Positions 1 through 8,938 of a DNA stretch of 57,520 nucleotides are shown here, piece after piece. Below the pieces are notes generated by a model. That model had not been told where the DNA came from and did no database searches. It saw only the letters and a list, made by a program, of their open reading frames with translations. This DNA is from Candidatus Hydrogenedentota bacterium (GTDB lineage: Bacteria; UBA8481; J006). Made by a program: the position numbers and the translations under genes. The stretch covers positions 1-57,520 of the forward strand of contig RFFU01000120.1 of NCBI GenBank assembly GCA_003697085.1, given 5' to 3'. Each line of letters begins with the position of its first letter. The first letter of the stretch is position 1.

Positions 1-3000
1 CCCGAGAAGATCTCAGTATGATCCTGGCGCCGATGGCCGTCAGAGGCCAGGAACCCGTCGGCTCGATGGGGATGGACGTGCCCCTGGCGGTCCTTTCCGA
101 CAAGCCTCAACTCCTCTACAACTACTTTAAACAAACCTTTGCTCAAGTGACGAATCCCCCGATCGACCCGATCCGCGAGGAAGCCGTGATGTCCACGATG
201 ATCTGTGTCGGTGGTGAAGGAAACGTCCTCGATGAAAATCCGATGCAGTGCCACCAGATCGAACTCGAACAGCCGATATTGACGAACGAGGAGTTGGAAC
301 AGATCCGGCACTTCTCGATTCATCATTTTCGCACGATCACGCTTCCGATTCTGTACCACTGCGAGGAAGGAGGGAAACGCCTCCAGTATGCTCTCGACGA
401 ACTCTGTCGGCGCGCCTCGGACGCCGTCGCCGCCGGTTACTCGATCTTGATTCTTTCCGACCGGCACGTCGATGCCTTCCGGGCTCCCATCCCGGCGCTC
501 CTGGCCGTCGGTGCGGTCCACCAACATCTGATTCGCGAGGGGACGAGGACAAAGGTCGGCATTCTTCTTGAAAGCGGTGAACCTCGCGAGGTTCATCACT
601 TTGCCCTGCTGTTGGGGTATGGAGCCAGCGCCGTCAATCCCTATCTCGCGTTCGAGACGATCGACGAAATGGCTCGCACCGGCCAACTCGAACCCGGGCT
701 CACCCGTCGAAAGGCCCGCGAAAACTACGTCAAGGCCATCCGAAAAGGTCTTCTTAAGATCATGTCCAAGATGGGTATCTCGACGCTTCTCTCCTACCAC
801 GGGGCTCAGATATTCGAAGCGCTCGGAATCTCTCAGGAACTCATCGACCGTCACTTCACCGGAACCCCTTCGCGCATCGGAGGAATCGGAATGGATGTCA
901 TCGCCGAGGAATGCCGAATGCGGCACGAAAAGGCTTTCCCTCACGACGCCGATCCTCCCGACTTTCTCGACCCCGGCGGCGTCTACTTCTGGCGCCGGGA
1001 CGGGGAACGCCACATCATCAATCCGGAGACCGTCAGCCGCCTCCAGAAGGCCGTCACACTCGGATCCTTCGAAAACTATTTGGAATACGCTCGCATTATG
1101 AACGAGGAGGCCCAGCGCCTCACCACTCTTCGCTCCCTGTTGCGCTTCCGCCCCGGCCATCCGGTCCCCCTCGAAGAGGTAGAGCCGGCATCTGAAATCG
1201 TCAAGCGGTTCGTTACGGGCGCTATGTCTTTCGGCTCCATCAGTCGTGAAGCCCATACCACCCTGGCGATCGCGATGAACCGCATCGGTGGAAAATCGAA
1301 CACGGGCGAGGGCGGCGAGGATCCCGAACGCTTCCGCCCGTTGCCCAACGGAGACAGCGCCTGTTCCAAGATCAAGCAGGTCGCCTCAGGGCGGTTCGGA
1401 GTCACGACCGAATATCTGGTCAACGCCGAAGAACTCCAAATCAAGATCGCGCAAGGCGCGAAGCCGGGAGAAGGCGGGCAATTGCCGGGACACAAGGTGA
1501 ACGAGGAGATCGCCCGCGTGCGTCATTCGACGCCCGGCGTCGGACTCATCTCGCCTCCTCCCCATCACGATATCTATTCGATCGAAGACCTGGCACAGCT
1601 GATCTTCGATCTGCACAACGTCAACCCCGAAGCACGGGTGAGCGTGAAATTGGTTTCCGAAACCGGCGTCGGAACGATTGCCGCCGGAGTTTCCAAGGGG
1701 AAGGCGGATATGGTTCTCATCAGCGGCTACGACGGAGGAACCGGTGCCTCTCCCATATCTTCCATTCGGCACGCCGGAACTCCGTGGGAACTGGGGCTTT
1801 CCGAAACCCACCAGGTCCTTGTCCGCAACGACCTCCGAGGCCGCATCCGCGTCCAGGTCGATGGAAAACTCACTACCGGGCGGGACCTTGCTATTGCGGC
1901 GTTGTTGGGGGCCGAGGAATTCGGTTTCTCCACCTTCCCCCTCATTACGATGGGTTGTATAATGATGCGGAAATGTCATCTCAACACCTGCCCCGTCGGA
2001 ATTGCGACCCAGGATCCCGAACTGCGACGGAAATTTGCCGGAACACCGGAACGGGTTGTCAACTTCTTCTTCTTTCTGGCCGAGGATCTGCGTCGGATTA
2101 TGGCGGATCTTGGGTTCCGCACGGTCGATGAGATGGTAGGAAGAACCGACAGGCTGGAACCGGTCGAGACGGACCATTGGAAAGCAAAACACCTTGATCT
2201 CTCGGCCCTCCTCCACCGCCAGCGCGTTCCCCGATCCATTCCCGCACGCTGTGTCGCTCCGCAGGACCACGGCACCGCAGACGTTCTCGATAAGAAACTC
2301 ATTGCGTTGGCGAAACCGGCTCTGGAACGCGGCGAAAAAGTGCGCAAAGAACTTTCGATCCGCAACGTCGATCGCACCACGGGCACGATGCTTTCGGGAC
2401 AAATCGCCCGCCGGTACGGCCACGCGGGGCTCCCCGAGGACACGATACATTTCACCTTTCGTGGATCGGCGGGCCAGTCGTTTGGAGCGTGGGGCGCCGC
2501 CGGGCTCACCTTGGAACTCATCGGCGATGCCAACGACTACCTCGGGAAGGGACTCTCCGGGGCACGGATCATAGTAAAGCCGGAGGAAGAAGCCGCTTTC
2601 CTTCCCGAAGAAAATATCATCGTGGGGAACGTCGTCCTGTACGGAGCCATTTGCGGGGAACTCTTCGCGCGGGGGCGCGCGGGGGAGCGATTCGCCGTGC
2701 GGAATTCGGGAGCCCACGCCGTCGTTGAGGGGGTGGGTGACCATGGATGCGAATATATGACCGGCGGTCGCGTCATCGTTCTGGGCCCGACCGGAAGAAA
2801 TTTCGCCGCCGGGATGAGCGGGGGGATAGCCTATGTTTATGACGCCGACGGCACCTTCCCCGCAAAATGCAACACGGCGATGGTCGGTCTGGAATCTCTC
2901 GCGGAGGAAGAAGAAATCGCCTTCGTCAAGCAACTCATCGCCCGTCACATCCAATATACGGGGAGCACGCCGGGGCAAAAGATTCTCGACGCTTGGGATG

Positions 3001-3131
3001 ACGCCGTCGGTCGTTTCGTGAAGGTGATGCCGCACGATTACAAGAGAGTGCTTGCGGAACGTCGCCGGAAGGAAACGACGGAAGGCGTAAAGTCACAACC
3101 GGCCGTTGCCGTGGGCGCGGGAAAGGCATAG
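1..3131 (+). CDS. gltB: Glutamate synthase large (alpha) subunit, 5'-truncated by the window edge
   Basis: Synthase part of GOGAT, which makes glutamate from 2-oxoglutarate and glutamine-derived ammonia using FMN and a 3Fe-4S cluster. The frame is open from base 3, and the codons before the first ATG (base 18) already read REDLS as in the family, so the true start and the N-terminal class II amidotransferase domain lie outside the window. Visible are the central linker domain, the FMN-binding barrel ([10 protein letters not shown] near codon 435, [10 protein letters not shown] near 578), the iron-sulfur loop CHLNTCPVG near 658, and the C-terminal GXGXG beta-helix ([10 protein letters not shown]). 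It ends 5 nt before gltD, so the two form an operon for ammonia assimilation. Nothing looks degraded; only the edge truncates it. Confidence 0.97.
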   Translation, partial: REDLSMILAPMAVRGQEPVGSMGMDVPLAVLSDKPQLLYNYFKQTFAQVTNPPIDPIREEAVMSTMICVGGEGNVLDENPMQCHQIELEQPILTNEELEQIRHFSIHHFRTITLPILYHCEEGGKRLQYALDELCRRASDAVAAGYSILILSDRHVDAFRAPIPALLAVGAVHQHLIREGTRTKVGILLESGEPREVHHFALLLGYGASAVNPYLAFETIDEMARTGQLEPGLTRRKARENYVKAIRKGLLKIMSKMGISTLLSYHGAQIFEALGISQELIDRHFTGTPSRIGGIGMDVIAEECRMRHEKAFPHDADPPDFLDPGGVYFWRRDGERHIINPETVSRLQKAVTLGSFENYLEYARIMNEEAQRLTTLRSLLRFRPGHPVPLEEVEPASEIVKRFVTGAMSFGSISREAHTTLAIAMNRIGGKSNTGEGGEDPERFRPLPNGDSACSKIKQVASGRFGVTTEYLVNAEELQIKIAQGAKPGEGGQLPGHKVNEEIARVRHSTPGVGLISPPPHHDIYSIEDLAQLIFDLHNVNPEARVSVKLVSETGVGTIAAGVSKGKADMVLISGYDGGTGASPISSIRHAGTPWELGLSETHQVLVRNDLRGRIRVQVDGKLTTGRDLAIAALLGAEEFGFSTFPLITMGCIMMRKCHLNTCPVGIATQDPELRRKFAGTPERVVNFFFFLAEDLRRIMADLGFRTVDEMVGRTDRLEPVETDHWKAKHLDLSALLHRQRVPRSIPARCVAPQDHGTADVLDKKLIALAKPALERGEKVRKELSIRNVDRTTGTMLSGQIARRYGHAGLPEDTIHFTFRGSAGQSFGAWGAAGLTLELIGDANDYLGKGLSGARIIVKPEEEAAFLPEENIIVGNVVLYGAICGELFARGRAGERFAVRNSGAHAVVEGVGDHGCEYMTGGRVIVLGPTGRNFAAGMSGGIAYVYDADGTFPAKCNTAMVGLESLAEEEEIAFVKQLIARHIQYTGSTPGQKILDAWDDAVGRFVKVMPHDYKRVLAERRRKETTEGVKSQPAVAVGAGKA

Positions 3132-3136
3132 GCGTT

Positions 3137-4564
3137 ATGGGTGATCCCCGCGGCTTTCTCACCATTGAACGGACCGCCTTTCGGAGGCGGCCGGTTGAAG
3201 AGAGAATTCGCGACTTCCGCGAGATCGAATTTCCGCAGCCCGAAGTGGAAGTGCGACGGCAGGGAGCGCGCTGTATGGATTGCGGGGTTCCCTTCTGCCA
3301 TTCCGGGTGTCCGCTCGGAAACCTTATTCCCGAATGGAACGATCTGGTCTATCGCGGACGCTTCGAAGAAGCGGTGGAACGGCTCCATGCCACGAACAAT
3401 TTCCCCGAGATCACCGGCCGCGTCTGCCCGGCTCCCTGCGAAACATCCTGCGTCCTTGGCATCAATGAACCGGCCGTTGCCATCAAACAGAACGAATACT
3501 TCATCGCCGAAAAAGCCTTTGATCTGGGCCTCGTTGTGCCTCGGCCGCCCACCTACCGAACGGGGAAACGCGTCGCGGTCATCGGAAGCGGCCCCGCCGG
3601 CCTGGCCGCCGCTCAGCAACTCAACCGTTTCGGACATACGGTTACACTCTTCGAACGCGCGGACCGGATCGGCGGCCTCCTTACTTACGGGATTCCCGAC
3701 TTCAAACTCTCCAAGTCCATCGTCCAACGCCGCCTCGACCAGATCCGAGCGGAAGGGGTGATCTTTCGAACGAACGCCGAGGTTGGAAAGAACGTGGAAT
3801 GCGACTGGGTTCGGAACGAATTCCATGCGATCATTCTCGCCGGCGGAGCCACGAAACCGCGCGATCTCTCCGTGCCGGGCCGTGACCTGCGCGGCATCCA
3901 TTTCGCGATGGAGTTTCTTCCCCAACAAAATCGTCGCGTTGCGGGAGAGATCATTCCCCCCGAGAAAAGCATTACCGCGGAGGGGAAAAACGTTGTCGTT
4001 ATCGGCGGGGGGGATACCGGAAGCGACTGCGTCGGAACTTCCATTCGCCAGAAGGCCGCCTCGGTCACCCAGATCGAGATCCTCCCGGAACCGCCCCGCG
4101 AACGAACATTGGAGAATCCCTGGCCCGAGTGGCCGCGGATCCTCCGGACCTCCTCTTCTCACGAAGAAGGCTGCAAGCGGCTCTGGTCCGTGAATACCAA
4201 AGCCTTCGAAGGTGAAGGGGGAAAGGTGCAGCGGCTCCGTTGCGTTAAAGTTGATTGGAAGAAGGACGCCTCGGGTCGTTTTCGAATGGAGGAAGTCCCG
4301 GGAAGCGAATTCACACTCGACGCCGATCTTGTTCTCCTCGCAATGGGCTTCCTTGGACCGGAAACGGACGGAATGCTTTCCCGCTTCGGCATTGCGCTCG
4401 ACAACCGCGGTAACGTCGCCACGGATATGCATTTTATGACGAATATTCCCGGAATCTTTGCGGCCGGAGATATGCGTCGCGGACAATCTCTCGTGGTGTG
4501 GGCGATCACCGAGGGGCGGCGAGCGGCCGCCGCGGCCCACCGTTACCTTAAGACGAAATTCTAA
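3137..4564 (+). CDS. gltD: Glutamate synthase small (beta) subunit
   Basis: NADPH-oxidising partner of GltB: electrons pass from NADPH through FAD and 4Fe-4S clusters to the alpha subunit. The N-terminal cysteine clusters are CMDCGVPFCHSGCP (residues 46-59) and CPAPCETSC (near 95). The FAD-binding motif GSGPAGLAAAQQ lies near residue 150 and the nucleotide motif GGGDTGSDC near 290. At 475 residues it has the usual family length. Position directly after gltB separates it from related glutamate synthase-like oxidoreductases such as the dihydropyrimidine dehydrogenase N-terminal domain and NfnB. The ATG follows gltB by five bases, so translational coupling is likely. Confidence 0.97.
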   Translation: MGDPRGFLTIERTAFRRRPVEERIRDFREIEFPQPEVEVRRQGARCMDCGVPFCHSGCPLGNLIPEWNDLVYRGRFEEAVERLHATNNFPEITGRVCPAPCETSCVLGINEPAVAIKQNEYFIAEKAFDLGLVVPRPPTYRTGKRVAVIGSGPAGLAAAQQLNRFGHTVTLFERADRIGGLLTYGIPDFKLSKSIVQRRLDQIRAEGVIFRTNAEVGKNVECDWVRNEFHAIILAGGATKPRDLSVPGRDLRGIHFAMEFLPQQNRRVAGEIIPPEKSITAEGKNVVVIGGGDTGSDCVGTSIRQKAASVTQIEILPEPPRERTLENPWPEWPRILRTSSSHEEGCKRLWSVNTKAFEGEGGKVQRLRCVKVDWKKDASGRFRMEEVPGSEFTLDADLVLLAMGFLGPETDGMLSRFGIALDNRGNVATDMHFMTNIPGIFAAGDMRRGQSLVVWAITEGRRAAAAAHRYLKTKF

Positions 4565-4603
4565 TTCTGAGGTAACTTGGAGAAATGTTTCCTCATTTTG
4601 TCA

Positions 4604-4630
4604 GTCGTTCCACTTCCTTCCCGGAACGAC
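4604..4630. terminator. Hairpin between convergent gltD and lipoprotein gene
   Basis: GTCGTTCC and GGAACGAC form a perfect 8-bp stem around an 11-nt loop, in the 67-nt gap between two convergent stop codons. There is no clear T-run on either side, so intrinsic termination is only a possibility; the position suits a shared bidirectional barrier. Confidence 0.4.
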
Positions 4631-4631
4631 G

Positions 4632-6092
4632 TCAGTAAATGATTTCGCGCAGAGCGTTTCCCGTATTTTCGTAGGCGGGAAACAGCGGCCTTTCCCTCAA
4701 GGTTCGAATGTCGATGACTCGTAGCGCCGCTCTTCCCCCTTGCATTCGGGAAAAAAGAATACGTCGGGAATCGGAAAACCAGTGTGGATTAAACTTTTGC
4801 TCCGGACCGCGCGTGATACGGCGGGTCCTCTTCCCATCCGGCGACGAAATGTAAATGTCGGAATTGTTGCTGTTCTCTCCTTTTCTGCTCAGGTCATAAG
4901 CGATCCACCTTCCGTCCGGCGACCAAGCGGGATGAGCCTCGATCGCACTCCGGCTTGCTTTGAAGGGAATAATTTCTCCCGTAGAAATGTCCAAAAACGC
5001 TAGATCTTCCAGCACTGCGGAAGACTTTCGAGTCTGAAAACATATTCTTCTCCCCGTCGGATCGACAGTGACTCCGCTTTCCGTCGGAAACCGAGGTGTA
5101 AATGTCAACCGTTGAAAAAGGCCCCCCGGAACCGTTACGGAGGCCAAATCATCGCCGCCATGGAGGCTGAAAAATATCTTTCTTCCGTCCGGCGACCAGG
5201 CCGGCGCTATATCCGAACCGTTGTTTGTGATTTGGTACCCCGTTCGGTCCTCGATATTCACGATCCAGAGTCCGTTATCTTTCGTCCCCACGGCGAGAAA
5301 TCGCCCGTCCGGGTGCCAACAGAAACCGCTTTCGCGATCAGGAAATCTTATTGCCAGAACCATCTCAGGCTCTTCGAATTCCAACACGTGAACATACGGT
5401 GTATGGCCGTTCCCGACTTTAAAAGCGATACGTTTTTCGTCCGGAGATATGACTCCGAACGGGATCGATTGCCGCAGCACGGTCGCCGCCGGCACGGTGG
5501 AGAACTCCAGAGATGCCTCTGACGTTCCCGAAGGGTAAATCGTCGTCGTGGCCGTCGTTGTACTACGGGAAACGGAGGGCGACGGAGTATAAAGGGAAAG
5601 TTCGATGCTTTTGACAAATCGGCCGTCCGGGGTCGTCTTAACATCCAATAAAAGGGTATTGCACACGAGATATTCACCGTGACCTAAAGATTCCCCCGGG
5701 AGTTCTCTGACGGGAAAACGCTTTTTCGGATACACCGCCTGCGCGGCCGCGGCCGAATTCCGCACCCTCTCCGGAAGAACATCCTCGGAAAGGATAGCCT
5801 CCACAGCCGTCACCACCGGTAAATCTTCAATATCCTTGGTGAATTCCACGAGAATGGATTTTGTCGGGTAATAATAGACGAATTCCGAAGAAAACGGCTT
5901 GGCGTATTGCAACGCCGGTTCCCCCATCTCCGAAAGCACCTTATTCAGGGACATTCCCGGAGCCAGCGAGGCAATCTTTCCATCCTTTAATTCGTCAAGA
6001 CGGAGACTCTCCTCGGGTTCTTTTCCGCATGCAACAAGGAACAAGACAACTATCAGCATCGCTCCGCAGTATTTCTTCTCTCCCCGGTCCAT
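4632..6092 (-). CDS. Lipoprotein with SmpA-like segment and TolB-like beta-propeller
   Basis: Predicted envelope lipoprotein of 486 residues. A signal peptide (MLIVVLFLVAC) ends in lipobox LVAC with Cys22 as the lipidation site. Residues about 35-90 (LAPGMSLNKVLSEMGEP) resemble the SmpA/OmlA fold. The C-terminal half carries PD40/WD40-like blades: WHPDGRFLAVG, WSPDGRKIFFS, WSPDGRWIAYD and WFSDSRRILFS. The start is well supported: AGGGAGG lies six bases before the ATG. TolB-like propellers usually act in protein-protein contacts in the periplasm, but tolA, tolQ, tolR and pal are not nearby, so the partner is unknown. It converges with gltD and appears to be a single-gene unit; the next gene on this strand starts over 600 bases away. 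Confidence 0.8.
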   Translation of the reverse strand: MDRGEKKYCGAMLIVVLFLVACGKEPEESLRLDELKDGKIASLAPGMSLNKVLSEMGEPALQYAKPFSSEFVYYYPTKSILVEFTKDIEDLPVVTAVEAILSEDVLPERVRNSAAAAQAVYPKKRFPVRELPGESLGHGEYLVCNTLLLDVKTTPDGRFVKSIELSLYTPSPSVSRSTTTATTTIYPSGTSEASLEFSTVPAATVLRQSIPFGVISPDEKRIAFKVGNGHTPYVHVLEFEEPEMVLAIRFPDRESGFCWHPDGRFLAVGTKDNGLWIVNIEDRTGYQITNNGSDIAPAWSPDGRKIFFSLHGGDDLASVTVPGGLFQRLTFTPRFPTESGVTVDPTGRRICFQTRKSSAVLEDLAFLDISTGEIIPFKASRSAIEAHPAWSPDGRWIAYDLSRKGENSNNSDIYISSPDGKRTRRITRGPEQKFNPHWFSDSRRILFSRMQGGRAALRVIDIRTLRERPLFPAYENTGNALREIIY

Positions 6093-6298
6093 TTCAAACC
6101 TCCCTCTCGACCACTCATTCCCGCCGCCGACCGCTGTAGATCAGGATTTGCAGGCGGCCTTTGAACTCCCACAGAATCCTCCGAAGATTCCTTGCCGTTA
6201 AAAACGCCTTTCTCCTTTGAAATTTGCCGTCTGCAAATTTCTTCGCTTGCTCCACTCAGAACTTCGCAAAACGCCTGTCTTCCTCCACTTCTTCATCA

Positions 6299-6690
6299 TT
6301 ACAGCCACGTAACCTGGTTTGAAGTGCTTTTTTTCTCCTCTGCATCATTCCAAGGCGTTAGCGCCAAGTAATTCTCTCCGGGTGGTATTCCGCACCCACG
6401 TGTCATTCCAAGTCCCTCGCATCCGCTCGGGACAGGCTTCACGAGGAAACCAATTGATCCGGTACCCCCTGCCGGGGTCGGGTTGGCTACCGTGATGGAT
6501 TCCTCGTCGGGCATCACGCCCGCCTCGGAATGACACCACGGACGAATCGGCAATTCGCAGACTGGAGAGTCTGCGCTCTACATCTCCTGTTCCATTTTTC
6601 CTTTTGCCTTTTGACTTTTGATTTTCTCTTTTTTCCGTGTCTTCCGTGGTTTCCCTTCTTCCCGCGTTTTCCGTGGTCTTGTTTGACCCC
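6299..6690 (-). repeat. Composite intergenic repeat array 1 (after the permease gene)
   Basis: The 604-base gap between the lipoprotein and permease genes holds no gene. Reading away from the permease stop it contains: ccacggaaaacgcg/ccacggaagacacgg units, a purine run of caaaagtcaaaaggcaaaagg type, an 18-nt hairpin with a GGAG loop (6557-6574), and a block running from gtgtcattccgag to gaggaatcc. The same modules in the same order recur at 23771-24204, 49050-49567 and 56370-56941. Confidence 0.85.
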
Positions 6691-6696
6691 CCGTTC

Positions 6697-7554
6697 TCAA
6701 TACGTTAGATACGTTCCCTCTCGCAGAAGAGCACGGTACCCCGATTCAAGGACAAACAAGCCCACCGGAAGATAAAGAAGGCTCTGAATCCCCAGAACCG
6801 TAAGAGCCGCAGTATCCCATCTGCCATGAGCGAGCAGCGCCCGCGCGGCGTTTATCGCGTGGGTCGCCGGGAGGAGTTCGGCAAATCGCTCGAGGAAATT
6901 CGGAAGGAGACTCACGGGAAAATAGACGCCCGTGAGAACCGCTCCCGCACCGCCGAGAATCGTCGCGACTCTCCCCAGTTTGCGCAACCTCATCTCCAGA
7001 CCCGCTTGGAAGAACCCCAAGCCCAAGGAAGCCGGGAGGGCGAGCAACAGGATCGGAATAACCGCCGCTAATCGTTCCAGACGAAGATGCCCTCCCAACG
7101 AAAGCAAAACGCTCAAGACAAAAACGGCCTTGAAAACGTTCTGTCCGATCTCACGAACGACAGACGCATTCAGAAGCGTCAGCAAGGAGATACGAAGACT
7201 CAAGATTATCTCCAACGTACCATTCCCGAATTCCCTCATCAGAAACGCTCTCGGCGCGTAAACCACCCCGGCTGTTGTGCCGTAAACCACCACGCCGATC
7301 ACGGCAAAGGTAAAGTAATCGCTTCCGTTGAGCAGTTTGGAATCGACGAGTTTCGCGACGTAGAAGAGCGCCACGAAGAAAAGGAGCGCAGAAAGGCCGC
7401 TGATGAGAAAACTGAGTCTGTAGGCGACACGACCCGCCATATCCCGCTCCATCAGAGCGTAGAGCGCCGTCCAGAAGTCTCTCCCCATTCCCCGCCGTCT
7501 CTCGGCTCGGCCGTGTCCCCCCGTCTTTTCCGTCATCGAAAAGAGCTCTTTCAC
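6697..7554 (-). CDS. ABC-2 type transporter permease
   Basis: Membrane subunit of an ABC exporter, about 285 residues with roughly six hydrophobic segments (e.g. LSFLISGLSALLFFVALFYV, TILGGAGAVLTGVYFPVSLL), the usual ABC-2 layout. The GTG at 7554 is preferred as start because it overlaps the ATPase stop as GTGA and has a GAGGGGGG-type Shine-Dalgarno a few bases upstream; the ATG at 7536 has none. Together with the adjacent ATPase it makes a two-gene exporter. The substrate is not evident; DrrB-type drug or lipid exporters and polysaccharide exporters share this fold. A repeat array starts within about 25 nt of its stop codon. Confidence 0.88.
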   Translation of the reverse strand: MKELFSMTEKTGGHGRAERRRGMGRDFWTALYALMERDMAGRVAYRLSFLISGLSALLFFVALFYVAKLVDSKLLNGSDYFTFAVIGVVVYGTTAGVVYAPRAFLMREFGNGTLEIILSLRISLLTLLNASVVREIGQNVFKAVFVLSVLLSLGGHLRLERLAAVIPILLLALPASLGLGFFQAGLEMRLRKLGRVATILGGAGAVLTGVYFPVSLLPNFLERFAELLPATHAINAARALLAHGRWDTAALTVLGIQSLLYLPVGLFVLESGYRALLREGTYLTY

Positions 7555-8234
7555 CCGTCCCCCCTCGTATATTGAATCGCTCCAAAACGGCCCGCGCGGC
7601 ATTCAATTCGTCCCTCCGCCTCCGCCAGCACCTCGGGGTCATGGGTCGCAACCATAATACTTCTTCCCTTCCGCGCCAGACCGCGAATCATCGCAAGAAC
7701 GATTGCTCGCCCCTCTTCGTCGATCGAACGCGTCGGCTCGTCCAATAACAATAACGATGCACGGGTAAGCAGCGCTCGCGCCACGCTCAAACGAATCCTC
7801 ATTCCCGTCGAATAAGTCCAGACCGGCTGATGAATCGCATCTCTCTCCAACCCCGCCCGTAGCATCGCTTCCTCAATACCGGACACCGGATCCGCTGAAA
7901 GGCGGGCGAAGAATCGGAGATTCTGATACCCCGTCAGGCGCTCGTAAAATTGGCGTTCCTGCGTCGGACCGTAAAAAATTTCCTCCACAGCACGATGAAT
8001 CCGTCCGGAATCCGGTTCGAGAATCCCGGCCGCCAAACGCAAGAAGGTCGTCTTCCCGGAACCATTGGGACCATACATTGCCAGAAACCTTCCCCTCGGA
8101 ATCTCCAACGTCACTCCCTCGAGCGCCGTCACGATTCTCCGGTCCCAGTGCCAAAACCGCTCTCCCGTGCGGTGAATACGAAAGGTTTTTCTGAGGTTCT
8201 CGCATCGGAGAACCCAGTGAGCCGTTGATTTCAC
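7551..8234 (-). CDS. ABC transporter ATP-binding protein (ABC-2 exporter)
   Basis: Nucleotide-binding subunit, 227 residues. Walker A is GPNGSGKTT, Walker B is LLLLDEPT, and the H-loop histidine lies in VATHDPEV. The signature is the variant YSTGMRIRLSVAR rather than LSGGQ, as is common in ABC-2 and CcmA-like ATPases. The coding end overlaps the permease start as GTGA, so the two are translationally coupled. The 263 bases upstream, to the GYF gene stop, contain only short low-complexity sequence, so the exporter may have its own promoter there. Confidence 0.92.
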   Translation of the reverse strand: MKSTAHWVLRCENLRKTFRIHRTGERFWHWDRRIVTALEGVTLEIPRGRFLAMYGPNGSGKTTFLRLAAGILEPDSGRIHRAVEEIFYGPTQERQFYERLTGYQNLRFFARLSADPVSGIEEAMLRAGLERDAIHQPVWTYSTGMRIRLSVARALLTRASLLLLDEPTRSIDEEGRAIVLAMIRGLARKGRSIMVATHDPEVLAEAEGRIECRAGRFGAIQYTRGDG

Positions 8235-8497
8235 GTCATCTTCCCTTTACGAATGTGTGCACCGCTGAAGAAAGAGATCTCCGACGGGCGAAGCCTGTGG
8301 GCTCTGCCCACTACAAATACCCGCTCGGCGATCAGCATTCAATTTCCTAAGGAACGAAAGAGGCATTCGTTCGCCTCTGGTAAAGAGAAATCGCCCGGAA
8401 ACGAAGCACGTCCGCCGTTTCATCTCTTCTTTTTTTCTCTTCTCCGTAACCACGGTGCATCCCCGGACATCGTACGCGCGCCGTATCCGTGCCATTC

Positions 8498-8938
8498 CTA
8501 AAGATTCCGCCGCAAGATTTCTTTCTCGATCACCGCTTGCTCGCTCGGATAGTATTCCCTCCAGTGCTTCTTCTTTTGGCGGAGGAGAAGATCGTCCCCC
8601 GCCGCACGGCAGATTTTTTCGAGACGTTCGAGATCGATCCCGCCTTCCGTCCCTTTTTTTTCCTCCGCCGGAACGGAAGGTTGTGCGACCGGCGACGAGG
8701 TTGATCCCGCCTCCACAGCAACACTCTCGCTCCTTTCCGATTGTCCCGGATTGTTCGTCGCCGGAAGAGGCGGGGAAACGGCCGATGAACCAAAGAGTTC
8801 GGGAAAAGCACTCGCTTCCCTCCATTCCGCTTCCCCCTCGACACAGACCGGTTCGTCCGCCCGCACCCGACCCACTAAGTCATTTCCCTCGTACGGGCCG
8901 TCAACCTCGCCATCACGAAAAAGATAAAATCGTGTCAT
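8498..8938 (-). CDS. GYF_2-like domain protein coupled to dxs
   Basis: 146-residue protein of unknown function. The first ~50 residues (FYLFRDGEVDGPYEGNDL, then EWREASAFPEL) fit the GYF_2/DUF4339 pattern, a small fold that usually binds proline-rich or other peptide segments. A low-complexity Ser/Pro/Glu linker (about 52-92) and a charged C-terminal segment (DLERLEKICRAAGDDLLLRQ onwards) follow. There is no signal peptide or membrane segment, so it is probably cytoplasmic. The ATG overlaps the dxs stop as ATGA, so it is likely made together with Dxs. The link to isoprenoid synthesis is positional only. Confidence 0.7.
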   Translation of the reverse strand: MTRFYLFRDGEVDGPYEGNDLVGRVRADEPVCVEGEAEWREASAFPELFGSSAVSPPLPATNNPGQSERSESVAVEAGSTSSPVAQPSVPAEEKKGTEGGIDLERLEKICRAAGDDLLLRQKKKHWREYYPSEQAVIEKEILRRNL

